Positions 51,478-60,368 are shown, counted from the first letter of the stretch. The stretch: 64,000 nucleotides of DNA from IMCC45349 sp047219225 (GCF_047219225.1 NZ_CP178208.1:2480001-2544000); one strand, 5' to 3'. Made by a program: numbers and translations. The notes: generated from the letters alone by a model not told the origin.

Positions 51478-52557
51478 TTATTTTAGACTTAATAAGTATT
51501 CAGCAGCTACAAAAGGTGTAGTTTTATTTAACTCAATAAGTGCTAGTTGTTCTTTTAAGGCATTTTTAATCTCTTCTCTACCAAAAAAGTCTTGTTGTAG
51601 TTGTTCTTCAATGGTTTGAATAAGCCAAAACTTATTTTGTTCATTACGTTTTTCATCAAAAAAGGAATTACCTTTTGTTAGTGAAGTATATTCAAGTATC
51701 ATTTCCCAAACTTCATTCACACCTTTATTTTCAATGGCACTACAAATAGATACTTTTGGAGTCCAATTAGATGCTTTTAAAGGATAGAGGTGAAGTGCTC
51801 TATTAAATTCTACTTTGGCTAATTTTGCACGTTTTATGTTATCACCATCAGCTTTGTTAATAACAATAGCATCTGCCATTTCAATAATACCTCTTTTAAT
51901 GCCTTGAAGCTCATCACCAGCACCAGCAAGTTTTAAGAGTAAAAAGAAATCTACCATACTATGTACAGCAGTTTCGCTTTGTCCAACACCAACAGTTTCT
52001 ATAATAATGGTGTCAAATCCAGCTGCTTCACATAAAATAATGGTTTCACGAGTTTTTCTAGCTACACCACCTAAAGAGTCTCCAGAAGCCGATGGACGTA
52101 TAAAAGCATTTGGGTTTTTAACTAAATCTTCCATTCTGGTTTTATCTCCAAGAATACTACCTTTAGTTAAAGAACTACTTGGGTCTACAGCAAGTACTGC
52201 CACTTTTTTTCCTAAACTGGTTAAGTGTAATCCAAAAGACTCAATAAACGTACTTTTACCAACTCCAGGCACACCTGTAATACCTATTCTAATAGAATTA
52301 TTGGCTTTAGGTAAACAAGCTTTTATAATTATATTTGCTTTTTCTAAATGTTTAGGATTTTTACTTTCAATTAAGGTGATAGCTCTACTTAAATCCGTAA
52401 TATTTCCTTTAAAAATACCTGCAACCAAATCTTTAGCAGAGGGTTGTTTTTTACGTTTAAATTTAATTTTTGAAATAGCATTATCATCGGTAATTTCTGG
52501 ATTAGAAATTCCTTCCATTTCGTTTAAGGCGCTTTTATGTTTTTTTATAGCTGTCAA
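51478..52557 (-). CDS. meaB: MeaB/ArgK-family methylmalonyl-CoA mutase-associated GTPase (TTG start)
   Basis: A 359-residue G3E GTPase chaperone of adenosylcobalamin-dependent methylmalonyl-CoA mutase. Walker A is GVPGVGKST in IRIGITGVPGVGKSTFIESF. The VLAVDPSSSLTKGSILGDKTRM, IIIETVGVGQSE and VINKADGDN motifs follow. I take TTG at 52557, 1 nt after the DUF2911 stop (TAATTTG), since the 13 residues it adds (KKHKSALNE) look familiar for the family; ATG at 52518 is the alternative. The mutase subunits are not in the window. Confidence 0.92.
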   Translation of the reverse strand: MTAIKKHKSALNEMEGISNPEITDDNAISKIKFKRKKQPSAKDLVAGIFKGNITDLSRAITLIESKNPKHLEKANIIIKACLPKANNSIRIGITGVPGVGKSTFIESFGLHLTSLGKKVAVLAVDPSSSLTKGSILGDKTRMEDLVKNPNAFIRPSASGDSLGGVARKTRETIILCEAAGFDTIIIETVGVGQSETAVHSMVDFFLLLKLAGAGDELQGIKRGIIEMADAIVINKADGDNIKRAKLAKVEFNRALHLYPLKASNWTPKVSICSAIENKGVNEVWEMILEYTSLTKGNSFFDEKRNEQNKFWLIQTIEEQLQQDFFGREEIKNALKEQLALIELNKTTPFVAAEYLLSLK

Positions 52558-52558
52558 A

Positions 52559-53113
52559 TTATTTTAATGGCACAACAACTTTAGTGTTATCCCAAGCCAT
52601 TGTTAAAGATAAGTTATCTGTAGAATTATCAAAAGCAATTGTAAATTGTTCAACAGTGTTTGGTATTTTTTCTACTGGTACTTCTACAGTTGCTACATCA
52701 AATTTTGGTTCTCTCATGCATTGCATAGCATCATTAACTCCCCAAGGATATTGTTTAGAGTTAAAAATAACGTTCCATTTTGTTTCTCCAGGGATAGTCC
52801 ATAATGTATATTTTCCAGTTGGTAAAGAGTCGTTTCCAACCTTTAATGGTTTGTTGGTTTCAAAAGTAGTAGCTTCATTAGCTCCTGTACGCCATACTTG
52901 ATTAAAAGCTACTAATCCACCAAAAATATCTCTATCTCTTTTAGATGGTCTGTTGTAAAACACTTCTAATTCTAAATCGTTTAGTTTAAATTCAACAGTA
53001 TCCTTTGGACTTAATGGCTTGCTAAATATGCCATTATTAAAATATGAGTAAGCAAAGACACCAGCTGCTACAATAACAAGAAGAACGATTATTCTTTTTA
53101 AAAAGAGGTTCAT
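52559..53113 (-). CDS. DUF2911 family protein
   Basis: A 184-residue protein with an N-terminal transmembrane or signal anchor (about 7-25) and a DUF2911 domain: VFYNRPSKRDRDIFGGLVAFNQVWRTGANEATTF and PTGKYTLWTIPGETKWNVIFN. It is predicted to face the periplasm. DUF2911 is frequent in Bacteroidota with no known function. It is translationally close to meaB (1 nt between stop and TTG). Confidence 0.9.
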   Translation of the reverse strand: MNLFLKRIIVLLVIVAAGVFAYSYFNNGIFSKPLSPKDTVEFKLNDLELEVFYNRPSKRDRDIFGGLVAFNQVWRTGANEATTFETNKPLKVGNDSLPTGKYTLWTIPGETKWNVIFNSKQYPWGVNDAMQCMREPKFDVATVEVPVEKIPNTVEQFTIAFDNSTDNLSLTMAWDNTKVVVPLK

Positions 53114-53300
53114 AGATAATGGATTTATTTAATTGTAAAGATAATTATAAGATGTGTATTTATATATAATGAAACGATAATTTGTTAGCCTTTGTTACAG
53201 GATTTTAAAAAAAATATTTACCTTTTTGCAACATGTAAATTTTTCTGTCGTCTTTAAGATGAATCAAAATTAGAAATGAGGTTTTTAAAATAAAAATTTC

Positions 53301-53342
53301 ATGCTAATACTAACCAAAACCAAAGTAGTTTGTTTGCAATAG
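53301..53342 (+). other. Possible 13-codon upstream ORF overlapping the sigma-factor start
   Basis: ATG at 53301 opens a 13-codon frame ending in TAG at 53340-53342, in a different frame from the sigma gene, whose TTG start is at 53330. It could be a leader peptide coupling translation, or chance. Confidence 0.25.
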
Positions 53343-53881
53343 ACATTATCGAACAATGTAAACGTAATAATCGTAAAGCACAATTAAAGCTTTACAATCA
53401 GTATTGTGATGGTATGTATATAGTAGCTATGCGCTTTGTTAAAGATTCTTTTGAGGCCGAAGATATTGTACAAGAAGCTTTTATTAAAGCGTTTGAAAAA
53501 CTACATCAATATAAAGCAGAGGTTACTTTTGGAGCTTGGTTAAAACGTATCGTGATTAATAAGTGTATTGATATGCTTAAGTCTAAAAGGCAGTTAATGA
53601 CCGAATTAGATGAGGTGCACCTAAAAGTTATTGATAATACTTACGAAGACGAATGGTTAGTAGACGATGCAATTACTTTAGAAGAAGTAAAAGATGCAAT
53701 TAATAGGTTACCAGATAAATACAAGTATGTTGTGATGTTGTATTTAATTGAAGGCTATGATCATCAAGAAATAGCACAAATATTAAATATTACAGAAGTA
53801 GCGTCACGTACACAATTATCAAGAGGTAAAGCAAAATTAAAAAACGAATTAACAGTAATGCAAGATGGCACAAGATATTAG
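53330..53881 (+). CDS. ECF RNA polymerase sigma factor (TTG start)
   Basis: A 183-residue sigma-70 family ECF factor: region 2 (about 12-75, with FEAEDIVQEAFIKAFEKLHQYK and TFGAWLKRIVINKCIDMLK) and region 4 (about 125-175, with YVVMLYLIEGYDHQEIAQILNI and SRGKAKLK). The start is TTG at 53330; the next Met is inside region 2. It overlaps the downstream membrane-protein gene by 17 bp, as sigma and anti-sigma pairs do. The operon probably autoregulates, but no matching promoter can be named by eye. Confidence 0.9.
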   Translation: MFAIDIIEQCKRNNRKAQLKLYNQYCDGMYIVAMRFVKDSFEAEDIVQEAFIKAFEKLHQYKAEVTFGAWLKRIVINKCIDMLKSKRQLMTELDEVHLKVIDNTYEDEWLVDDAITLEEVKDAINRLPDKYKYVVMLYLIEGYDHQEIAQILNITEVASRTQLSRGKAKLKNELTVMQDGTRY

Positions 53882-54434
53882 AAAACTATTTAAAGAAGAA
53901 CCTAAGGTGTCTAATCAAAAAATGCCGAAAGGACATGAAGCAAGATTTCTTGAAAAATTAGAAAAAGAACTACCTGCGCAAAAACAATATAACAGTTTTA
54001 ACTTTTTAAATATTGCTGCAAGTGTGGTGTTGCTAATAGGACTAGGTTATTTTGGTTTTAAGGCTTTTGATGGTTCTACAGAAATTGAGACAGATACTGA
54101 TGCAATTGTTAGCACTAAATCTATAGGAGAAGTGTCACCTCAATTAAAAAAGGTTGAAGATTATTATTTAGCTAATATCAATTTAGAATTGTCTAAAATG
54201 AAAGTTACACCAGAAAGTAAAGAGCTTTTTGATGGTTATATTTTACGTTTAGATGAACTAAATAATGAATATAATGTTTTAGCAGACGAGTTAATAAATT
54301 CTGGACCAAGTGAGCGTACTGTAAATGCTTTAATTGATAATTTAAAATTACGTCTAAACTTATTGTATCGTTTAAAAGAAAAATTAAGCGAATTAAATAA
54401 AAACGAAACTAGTTATGAGCAAGTACAATCATAA
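53865..54434 (+). CDS. Membrane-anchored putative anti-sigma factor
   Basis: A 189-residue protein with a cytosolic basic N-terminus (about 1-43; MPKGHEARFLEKLEKEL), one transmembrane helix at about 47-64 (IAASVVLLIGLGYFGFKAF), and an extracytoplasmic helical domain rich in Leu, Glu and Asn. It lacks the HxxxCxxC zinc motif of classical anti-sigma factors. The 17-bp overlap with the sigma gene and topology support an anti-sigma role, inferred only. The next gene begins 17 bp downstream. Confidence 0.75.
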   Translation: MAQDIRKLFKEEPKVSNQKMPKGHEARFLEKLEKELPAQKQYNSFNFLNIAASVVLLIGLGYFGFKAFDGSTEIETDTDAIVSTKSIGEVSPQLKKVEDYYLANINLELSKMKVTPESKELFDGYILRLDELNNEYNVLADELINSGPSERTVNALIDNLKLRLNLLYRLKEKLSELNKNETSYEQVQS

Positions 54435-54450
54435 CACAACAATCAAAACA

Positions 54451-56004
54451 ATGAAACAGTTTAAAATAATTGCTCTAATGTTAGCTTTTGTGTCAGTAAG
54501 CGTATTAACGGCACAACAAAAAGTGAAAAAGGAAACAAAATCCTTAGACGCTAACAAGGATGTTACACTTAACCTAAATACAAGTTATACTAATATTGAA
54601 ATTGATACTTGGAATAAAAACCAAGTACAGGTAGAAGCTTATATTGAAAGCGAATCTCTATCTAAAGAAGAACTTCAAGATATTTTGAAAGATTGGAATG
54701 TAAATGTTGAAGGTACTAAAGGCAATATTACTATATCTACAAATAACATGTCTGGATCAAACTGGAATTACGATTTTGAATTTGTAGATGGAGAAGCAAT
54801 AAAAGCTTTAGAAGAGTTGCAATTTGCACTTGCAGACATGCCTGAGATGCCTGAGATGCCTGAGATGCCAGAAATGCCAGAAATGCCAGAAATGCCTGAG
54901 ATGCCAGAAATGCCTGAGCTTCCTGAATTACCAAAAGGTGTACATAATGTAAACTTTGATTTTGAAAAATATAAAAAAGAAGGTGAAGCTTACTTAGAAA
55001 AGTGGAGTGATGAGTATGAGAAAAAATATGGTAAAGAGTATAAGCAAAAAATGAAAGATTGGGCGAAAGAATTTGCTAAAACCGATTTTGAAGCATACTC
55101 TAAAAAAATGGAAAAATGGGGTGAGAAATTTGGAGAGAAGTTTGGTAAGGATTATGAAAAGAAAATGGAGGTTTGGAGTGAAAAATATGCTGAGCAATTT
55201 GATGAAAAGTGGGCTAAAGAGATGGAAGAATGGGGAGAGAAGTTTGGAGAAGAATTTGGTGAAAAATTTGAAGAGCGAATGAAAGCTAGAGAAGCTCAAT
55301 TAGCGAAGCGTTTAGAACAACAACAAGAAAGATTAGAAAGACGTGAAGTAGAATTAGAAAAGCGTGTTAGAGAAAGAGAAGAGAGAGCAATAATTCTAGA
55401 AAAACGTTTAAATAATTACAAAAAGGGTAAGGTTATTAAAACAATTAAAATAAGAATGCCTAAGGATGCTAAATTAAAGGTAAATGTACGTCATGGTGAG
55501 TTAAAGTTTGCCTCTGTCATACATAATTTAAAAGCAGATTTATCACATTCTTCACTAGTAGCAAACAGCATTGATGGAAGCGAGACTTCCATTAATGCTG
55601 CTTATACGCCAATAAAAATTGAAAACTGGAATACTGGAGAGCTTATATTAAAATATGTAGAAAATGCGCAAATACAAAACGTTAATAGTTTAATGTTAGA
55701 TGCTAACTCTTCAAATATCTCTATTAACAAACTAAATGAAAATGCTGTAATTAATGGAAGTTTTGGTGATTTAGAAATTAATAATATTTCTGAAGCATTT
55801 TCAGGATTAAATATAGTGTTAGAGAATAGTGACGCTTATGTAAAGCTACCAAATACTAATTTCAATATTTATTTTAAAGGAAATAGATCTCGATTTAATA
55901 ATGAGTTAACCAATTCTAAAACAATAAAAAATTACCCAAGTAATACTAGCACCAACAAGTCTATAGTTGTTAATGCTAAGTATAGTAATATTATAATGCA
56001 GTAA
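54451..56004 (+). CDS. Exported repeat protein with MPE and 19-residue aromatic repeats, DUF4097-like ends
   Basis: A 517-residue exported protein: signal peptide (1-21, ending VLTAQ), a beta-rich domain (about 25-128, NTSYTNIEIDTWNKNQVQVEA) like the start of DUF4097-type beta-solenoids, nine MPE repeats plus LPE (130-159), five consecutive 19-residue repeats (183-277), a highly charged coiled coil (278-325), and a C-terminal beta-solenoid (about 330-517). I chose ATG 54451 because the signal peptide starts there. It is the third gene of the sigma-factor operon and probably acts at the envelope. The function is unknown. Confidence 0.82.
   Translation: MKQFKIIALMLAFVSVSVLTAQQKVKKETKSLDANKDVTLNLNTSYTNIEIDTWNKNQVQVEAYIESESLSKEELQDILKDWNVNVEGTKGNITISTNNMSGSNWNYDFEFVDGEAIKALEELQFALADMPEMPEMPEMPEMPEMPEMPEMPEMPELPELPKGVHNVNFDFEKYKKEGEAYLEKWSDEYEKKYGKEYKQKMKDWAKEFAKTDFEAYSKKMEKWGEKFGEKFGKDYEKKMEVWSEKYAEQFDEKWAKEMEEWGEKFGEEFGEKFEERMKAREAQLAKRLEQQQERLERREVELEKRVREREERAIILEKRLNNYKKGKVIKTIKIRMPKDAKLKVNVRHGELKFASVIHNLKADLSHSSLVANSIDGSETSINAAYTPIKIENWNTGELILKYVENAQIQNVNSLMLDANSSNISINKLNENAVINGSFGDLEINNISEAFSGLNIVLENSDAYVKLPNTNFNIYFKGNRSRFNNELTNSKTIKNYPSNTSTNKSIVVNAKYSNIIMQ
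54838..54927 (+). repeat. 9-bp minisatellite encoding (MPE)9-LPE
   Basis: Nine in-frame ATG-CCx-GAx units followed by one CTT-CCT-GAA unit. Most units use CCTGAG or CCAGAA, with blocks of identical codons that suggest slippage growth. The copy number may vary among strains without breaking the frame. Confidence 0.92.
54997..55281 (+). repeat. Five tandem 19-residue repeats (57 bp each)
   Basis: Residues 183-201, 202-220, 221-239, 240-258 and 259-277, each exactly 19 long. The pattern has Trp at position 3, Phe or Tyr at 7, mostly Phe or Tyr at 11, an aromatic at 15 and Met at 19, with Lys and Glu elsewhere. Confidence 0.92.
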
Positions 56005-56005
56005 G

Positions 56006-56416
56006 TTAAATTGCTGGTGTCATTTTTTTAGATGCCATGGTTTTTCCAATATAAAAACCAAGAATAGCACCAACAGTATCTGCTGCTAAAAACCAAGTTT
56101 CTTTTGGTAACATAATTAAATTAAATGCTGTAGCAGCAAGCATTAGTCCACCTACAATATAAGCTGGAATCATACTTGTCTTCGAAATCATTCCAGCGAC
56201 AAGCATGCCTAATAAAGGTCCCATAAAATGGGCAATCACAACAAATATTTTAGCACCAGCAGGAATTAGGTGCATGTTTTCTTTTATAGATTCTATGTCC
56301 ATTGGATTAATACCTTCTGGTAAAGGAAATAAACTATGCCCAATTAAAGATTCAAAAATATATACTGTTATAGAGGCAACAATAAAGCCTGCGATAGTAG
56401 CTAGCACATGTCTCAT
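56006..56416 (-). CDS. Small hypothetical four-helix membrane protein
   Basis: A 136-residue integral membrane protein with about four hydrophobic spans (about 5-25, 55-80, 85-102, 110-130) and many Gly and Met residues (FMGPLLGMLVAGMISKTS). The ATG at 56416 begins MRHVLATIAGFIVAS. Similar small membrane proteins occur across Bacteroidota, but I cannot name a family. It ends 1 bp from the convergent repeat-protein gene. Confidence 0.75.
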   Translation of the reverse strand: MRHVLATIAGFIVASITVYIFESLIGHSLFPLPEGINPMDIESIKENMHLIPAGAKIFVVIAHFMGPLLGMLVAGMISKTSMIPAYIVGGLMLAATAFNLIMLPKETWFLAADTVGAILGFYIGKTMASKKMTPAI

Positions 56417-56452
56417 AGGAAGAAATTTAATAGTTAGTGTGTTTCTAAGATA

Positions 56453-56482
56453 ATAAAAAAACCTGAAGCTTTCACTTCAGGT
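56453..56482 (-). terminator. Terminator of secA
   Basis: AACCTGAAG (56460-56468) pairs with CTTCAGGTT (56474-56482) across 5 nt; on the minus strand seven T residues follow the stem. Confidence 0.88.
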
Positions 56483-56507
56483 TAATATTCAGTTTTTATA
56501 TTTTAGG

Positions 56508-59500
56508 TTATTCCTCTATTAAAACCCATTCACCTTTTGCAATAAGTGGTTCAGCTTGTTTGTACTTAACTGTTTTATTTTCACCACTCATAACATGTTT
56601 TATTGTTACACGATCGTTACGACCAATTTTTGGTTTATCTCTAACAATGGTTTCAATTACTTGCTGTTGACGTTGTGTGTTTCCTGCAGCTCTACTTTGA
56701 GCAGCACGTTCGTCCATATTAGGAATTTCTTCCTTAGATGTTTCTAACTTTTCCTTACGTCTAGCTTTTGCTTCTTGAATTGTGTTAGCTGTTTCTTGAG
56801 GAATTTCTCCTTTAAATAAGAATGAAATTACATCTTTATTTACTTGGTCAATCATAGCTTTAAATAGCTCGAATGATTCAAACTTATAAATTAATAATGG
56901 ATCCTTTTGCTCATGTACAGCTAACTGTACAGATTGCTTTAATTCATCCATTTTACGTAAATGCGTTTTCCAAGCATCATCAATAATAGCTAAAGAGATG
57001 TTCTTTTCAAAATCAGTAACTAATTGTTTACCGTTAGTATTGTATGCTTTTTCAAGATCTGTAATTACTTGTAACGTCTTTACACCATCACTAAAAGGAA
57101 CTACAATACGTTTAAATTTATCACGTTGCGTTTCGTATACATTTTCAATTACTGGAAATGCTAAATCAGCATTACGTTCCATTTTTTCTGTATAGTGTGC
57201 AAATGCAGCTTTGTAAATTTTAGGAGCTATGTCTTTAGCACTCATTTTTTCGAATTCACTCTCAGTAATAGGAGAGCTCATAGAGAAATAACGAATTAGC
57301 TCGAATTCAAAATTCTTAAAGTCGTTTGCTTCTTTATTCGTTTCAGCAATAATTTCTGAAGTGTCAAAAATCATATTCGCTAAATCTACACGTAAACGTT
57401 CTCCAAATAAAGCGTGGAAACGACGTTTGTAAACAACTTCACGTTGGGCATTCATTACATCATCATACTCTAATAAACGCTTACGAACACCAAATTGGTT
57501 TTCTTCCACTTTCTTTTGAGCACGCTCAATAGACTTAGAAATCATTGAATGCTGAATTACTTCACCTTCTTCAAGTCCCATTCTATCCATCATTTTAGCA
57601 ATACGCTCACTACCAAATAAGCGCATTAAATTGTCTTCTAATGACACGTAGAATTGAGAACTTCCTGGATCTCCTTGACGACCAGCACGACCACGTAACT
57701 GTCTGTCTACACGACGAGAGTCATGACGTTCTGTACCAACAATAGCAAGTCCACCAGCAGCTTTTACTTCGTCCGATAATTTAATATCTGTACCACGACC
57801 AGCCATATTGGTAGCAATGGTTACCTGTCCTGGTTGTCCAGCTTCAGCAACAATATCTGCTTCCTTTTTATGTAATTTTGCGTTTAAGACATTGTGAGGT
57901 ACTTTTCTAATAGAAAGCATTTTTCCTAATAACTCACTAATCTCTACACTAGTTGTACCAATAAGTACAGGACGACCAGCTTGTGATAGTTTAGTTACTT
58001 CGTCTATAACTGCATTGTATTTTTCACGTTTTGTTTTATAAACTAAATCCTCTCTATCATCACGTGCAATAGGTCTGTTAGTTGGAATTTCAACAACATC
58101 TAGTTTATAAATTTCCCAGAATTCACCAGCTTCAGTAATAGCAGTACCTGTCATACCAGAAAGCTTGCGATACATTCTAAAGTAATTTTGAAGTGTTACC
58201 GTAGCAAAAGTTTGCGTTGCAGCTTCAATTTTTACGTTTTCCTTAGCTTCAATGGCTTGGTGTAAACCGTCGCTATAACGACGACCATCCATAATACGAC
58301 CAGTTTGCTCATCTACAATCATTACTTTGTTGTCCATAACAACGTATTGAATGTCTTTTTCAAAAAGTGCGTAAGCTTTTAATAACTGGTTTAAGGTATG
58401 TATACGTTCAGATTTTACTCCAAAATCTCTAAATAATTCTTCTTTTAATTCTGCTTCTTCCTCTGTAGAAAGTCCTTGTGATTCAATTTTAGAAATTTCC
58501 ATTCCCATTTCTGGCATCACAAAGAAATCTGGATTATCTGCACCAGAAAGGTATTCTACACCTTTATCAGATAATTCAATTTGGTTATTTTTTTCATCAA
58601 TTACATAGTACAACTCAGCATCAACCTTAGGCATCTCTCTGTTGTTGTCTTGCATGTAAAAGTTTTCAGTTTTTTGAAGTAATTGTTTTACACCTTCTTC
58701 ACTTAAAAACTTAATTAATGCTTTGTTTTTTGGAATACCACGATATACACGTAATAATTGGAAACCACCTTCTTTGTCATCTCCAGCAGCAATTAGCTTT
58801 TTAGCTTCAGCTAAAACTCCTGTTAAATATTTACGTTGAACGCTAACAATGTCTTCAACCTTTGGCTTTAACTCGTTAAATTCATGTCTATCTCCTTGAG
58901 GAATAGGACCAGAAATAATTAATGGTGTTCTAGCATCATCTACTAATACAGAATCAATCTCATCTACAATAGCATAATTATGTGGACGTTGTACTAAATC
59001 GTCTGGCGAGTGTGCCATGTTATCACGTAAATAGTCAAAACCAAATTCGTTATTAGTACCATAAGTAATGTCTGCATTATACGCTTTTTTACGCTCCGCA
59101 GAGTTTGGTTTGTGGTAATCAATACAATCTACACTTAATCCGTGAAATTGAAAAATTGGAGCCATCCACGCGCTATCACGTTTTGCTAGATAGTCGTTAA
59201 CTGTTACTAAGTGTACGCCTTTTCCAGCTAATGCATTTAAGTAAACAGGAAGTGTTGCAACTAATGTTTTACCTTCACCAGTTTGCATTTCTGCAATTTT
59301 ACCTTGATGCATAGCAATACCACCAATAATTTGAACATCATAGTGGATCATGTCCCAAGTAATAGCTTTTCCAGCTGCATCCCAAGAGTTAGCCCATAAT
59401 GCTTTATCTCCATCAAGAGTTACATAATCATGTTCGCCTGATATTTCTCTATCAAAAGCATTTGCTGTAACTTCAACTGTTGTGTTATTTACAAAACGTT

Positions 59501-59861
59501 TAGCTGTTTCTTTTACAACAGCAAAAGCTTCAGGAAGAATGTCGTTTAAAACATCTTCAGTGATTTGATAAGCATCGTCTTTAAGTTTATCTATTTCTTG
59601 GTAGATATCTTCTTTTCTATCTATGTCTTCTGTAGTGTCTGCTTCCTCTTCAAGTTTTGCAATTTGATCTTCCTTATCTTTTCTTGCATCAGCAATTTTA
59701 GATTTGAACTCAATTGTTTTATTACGAAGTTCATCATGTGTAAGTGCTTCAAGAGCAGATTCAAATGATTTTACTTTAGTTACTAAAGGCATAATAGCCT
59801 TCACATCTTGTTTAGATTTGTCTCCTACAAATACTTTAAGTACTGAATTTAAAAAACTCAT
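56508..59861 (-). CDS. secA: Preprotein translocase ATPase SecA
   Basis: A 1,117-residue SecA, the motor that drives proteins through SecYEG. Walker A is MQTGEGKTLVA (about 190-200), the DEAD-like box reads AIVDEIDSVLVDDARTPLI, and later motifs include TNNEFGFDYLRDNM, ATNMAGRGTDIKL and RQLRGRAGRQGDPGSSQFYVSLED. An acidic coiled insertion near 45-95 makes it longer than E. coli SecA, as is usual in Bacteroidota, and the C-terminal zinc motif is absent. It supplies the Sec step for the type IX substrates at 20271-33741. Confidence 0.97.
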   Translation of the reverse strand: MSFLNSVLKVFVGDKSKQDVKAIMPLVTKVKSFESALEALTHDELRNKTIEFKSKIADARKDKEDQIAKLEEEADTTEDIDRKEDIYQEIDKLKDDAYQITEDVLNDILPEAFAVVKETAKRFVNNTTVEVTANAFDREISGEHDYVTLDGDKALWANSWDAAGKAITWDMIHYDVQIIGGIAMHQGKIAEMQTGEGKTLVATLPVYLNALAGKGVHLVTVNDYLAKRDSAWMAPIFQFHGLSVDCIDYHKPNSAERKKAYNADITYGTNNEFGFDYLRDNMAHSPDDLVQRPHNYAIVDEIDSVLVDDARTPLIISGPIPQGDRHEFNELKPKVEDIVSVQRKYLTGVLAEAKKLIAAGDDKEGGFQLLRVYRGIPKNKALIKFLSEEGVKQLLQKTENFYMQDNNREMPKVDAELYYVIDEKNNQIELSDKGVEYLSGADNPDFFVMPEMGMEISKIESQGLSTEEEAELKEELFRDFGVKSERIHTLNQLLKAYALFEKDIQYVVMDNKVMIVDEQTGRIMDGRRYSDGLHQAIEAKENVKIEAATQTFATVTLQNYFRMYRKLSGMTGTAITEAGEFWEIYKLDVVEIPTNRPIARDDREDLVYKTKREKYNAVIDEVTKLSQAGRPVLIGTTSVEISELLGKMLSIRKVPHNVLNAKLHKKEADIVAEAGQPGQVTIATNMAGRGTDIKLSDEVKAAGGLAIVGTERHDSRRVDRQLRGRAGRQGDPGSSQFYVSLEDNLMRLFGSERIAKMMDRMGLEEGEVIQHSMISKSIERAQKKVEENQFGVRKRLLEYDDVMNAQREVVYKRRFHALFGERLRVDLANMIFDTSEIIAETNKEANDFKNFEFELIRYFSMSSPITESEFEKMSAKDIAPKIYKAAFAHYTEKMERNADLAFPVIENVYETQRDKFKRIVVPFSDGVKTLQVITDLEKAYNTNGKQLVTDFEKNISLAIIDDAWKTHLRKMDELKQSVQLAVHEQKDPLLIYKFESFELFKAMIDQVNKDVISFLFKGEIPQETANTIQEAKARRKEKLETSKEEIPNMDERAAQSRAAGNTQRQQQVIETIVRDKPKIGRNDRVTIKHVMSGENKTVKYKQAEPLIAKGEWVLIEE

Positions 59862-59899
59862 TTATATATGTTTTTTGTCGTCTTTGGTCGTTTAAAACT

Positions 59900-59907
59900 C
59901 AAAGATA
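59900..59907 (-). promoter_or_regulatory. secA -7 element TATCTTTG
   Basis: A perfect TAnnTTTG match on the minus strand, 38 nt before the ATG at 59861. Confidence 0.55.
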
Positions 59908-59942
59908 CTATTTGTTGTTTTTTCTAGATGAAATAAGACACA

Positions 59943-59970
59943 AAAAAAGCCTCGAAAAAGAGACTTTTTA
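59943..59970 (-). terminator. Terminator of the DUF2795 gene
   Basis: AAAAGCCTC pairs with GAGACTTTT across a short A-rich loop with one mismatch, with A and T runs on both sides. It lies 20 bp after the DUF2795 stop. Confidence 0.75.
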
Positions 59971-59990
59971 ACTATTTTTTATGGTTTGCT

Positions 59991-60212
59991 TTAGTATTCA
60001 TCCTCGTTCCAAAGATAATCTTCGTCTGTAGGATAATCAGGCCAAATTTCTTGAATTGAATCGTAAGAGTCACCTTCATCTTCAATAGATTGTAAGTTTT
60101 CTACCACTTCTAAAGGAGCTCCGGTTCTAATAGAATAATCTATTAATTCATCTTTGGTTGCTGGCCAAGGTGCATCACTTAAATAAGATGCTAATTCTAA
60201 TGTCCAATACAT
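59991..60212 (-). CDS. DUF2795 family small protein
   Basis: A 73-residue acidic protein: YWTLELASYLSDAPWPATKDELIDYSIRTGAPLEVVENLQ is the DUF2795 core, followed by an acidic tail with DSIQEIWPDYPTDEDYLWNED. The domain is small and helical; no function is known. It has a complete promoter (60235-60264) and its own terminator, so it is a separate transcript between secA and the adenosyltransferase gene. Confidence 0.9.
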   Translation of the reverse strand: MYWTLELASYLSDAPWPATKDELIDYSIRTGAPLEVVENLQSIEDEGDSYDSIQEIWPDYPTDEDYLWNEDEY

Positions 60213-60234
60213 TTCTTACAGATTTTAATTTTTG

Positions 60235-60264
60235 CAAAAATAAATTTTTAGTTGAGAAAGTCAA
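60235..60264 (-). promoter_or_regulatory. Promoter TTG-N19-TATTTTTG for the DUF2795 gene
   Basis: On the minus strand TTG (60262-60264) is followed after 19 bp by the perfect -7 element TATTTTTG (60235-60242), 22 nt before the ATG at 60212. Confidence 0.75.
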
Positions 60265-60368
60265 GTAAAAAAGGAATTATTTCATCATTAATTTTATGAA
60301 CGTCTGTTTTTTTACTGTAAACTTTTGAGGCTAAAGTACTTTTACAGTGTTAATTTTTGCTGATAGTA

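Noticed and set aside
52007..52567. 186-residue plus-strand ORF
   Set aside because: It is the antisense of meaB; the codons are a shadow of the conserved GTPase motifs.
54994..55299. 101-residue minus-strand ORF rich in Phe and Leu
   Set aside because: It is the antisense image of the Lys/Glu/Phe 19-residue repeats; low-complexity composition explains it.
60314..60348. Inverted repeat ACTGTAAA/TTTACAGT with an inner ACTTT/AAAGT pair as terminator of the PduO-type gene
   Set aside because: On the minus strand the stem is followed by A residues, not T residues, so it does not fit a rho-independent terminator in that direction.
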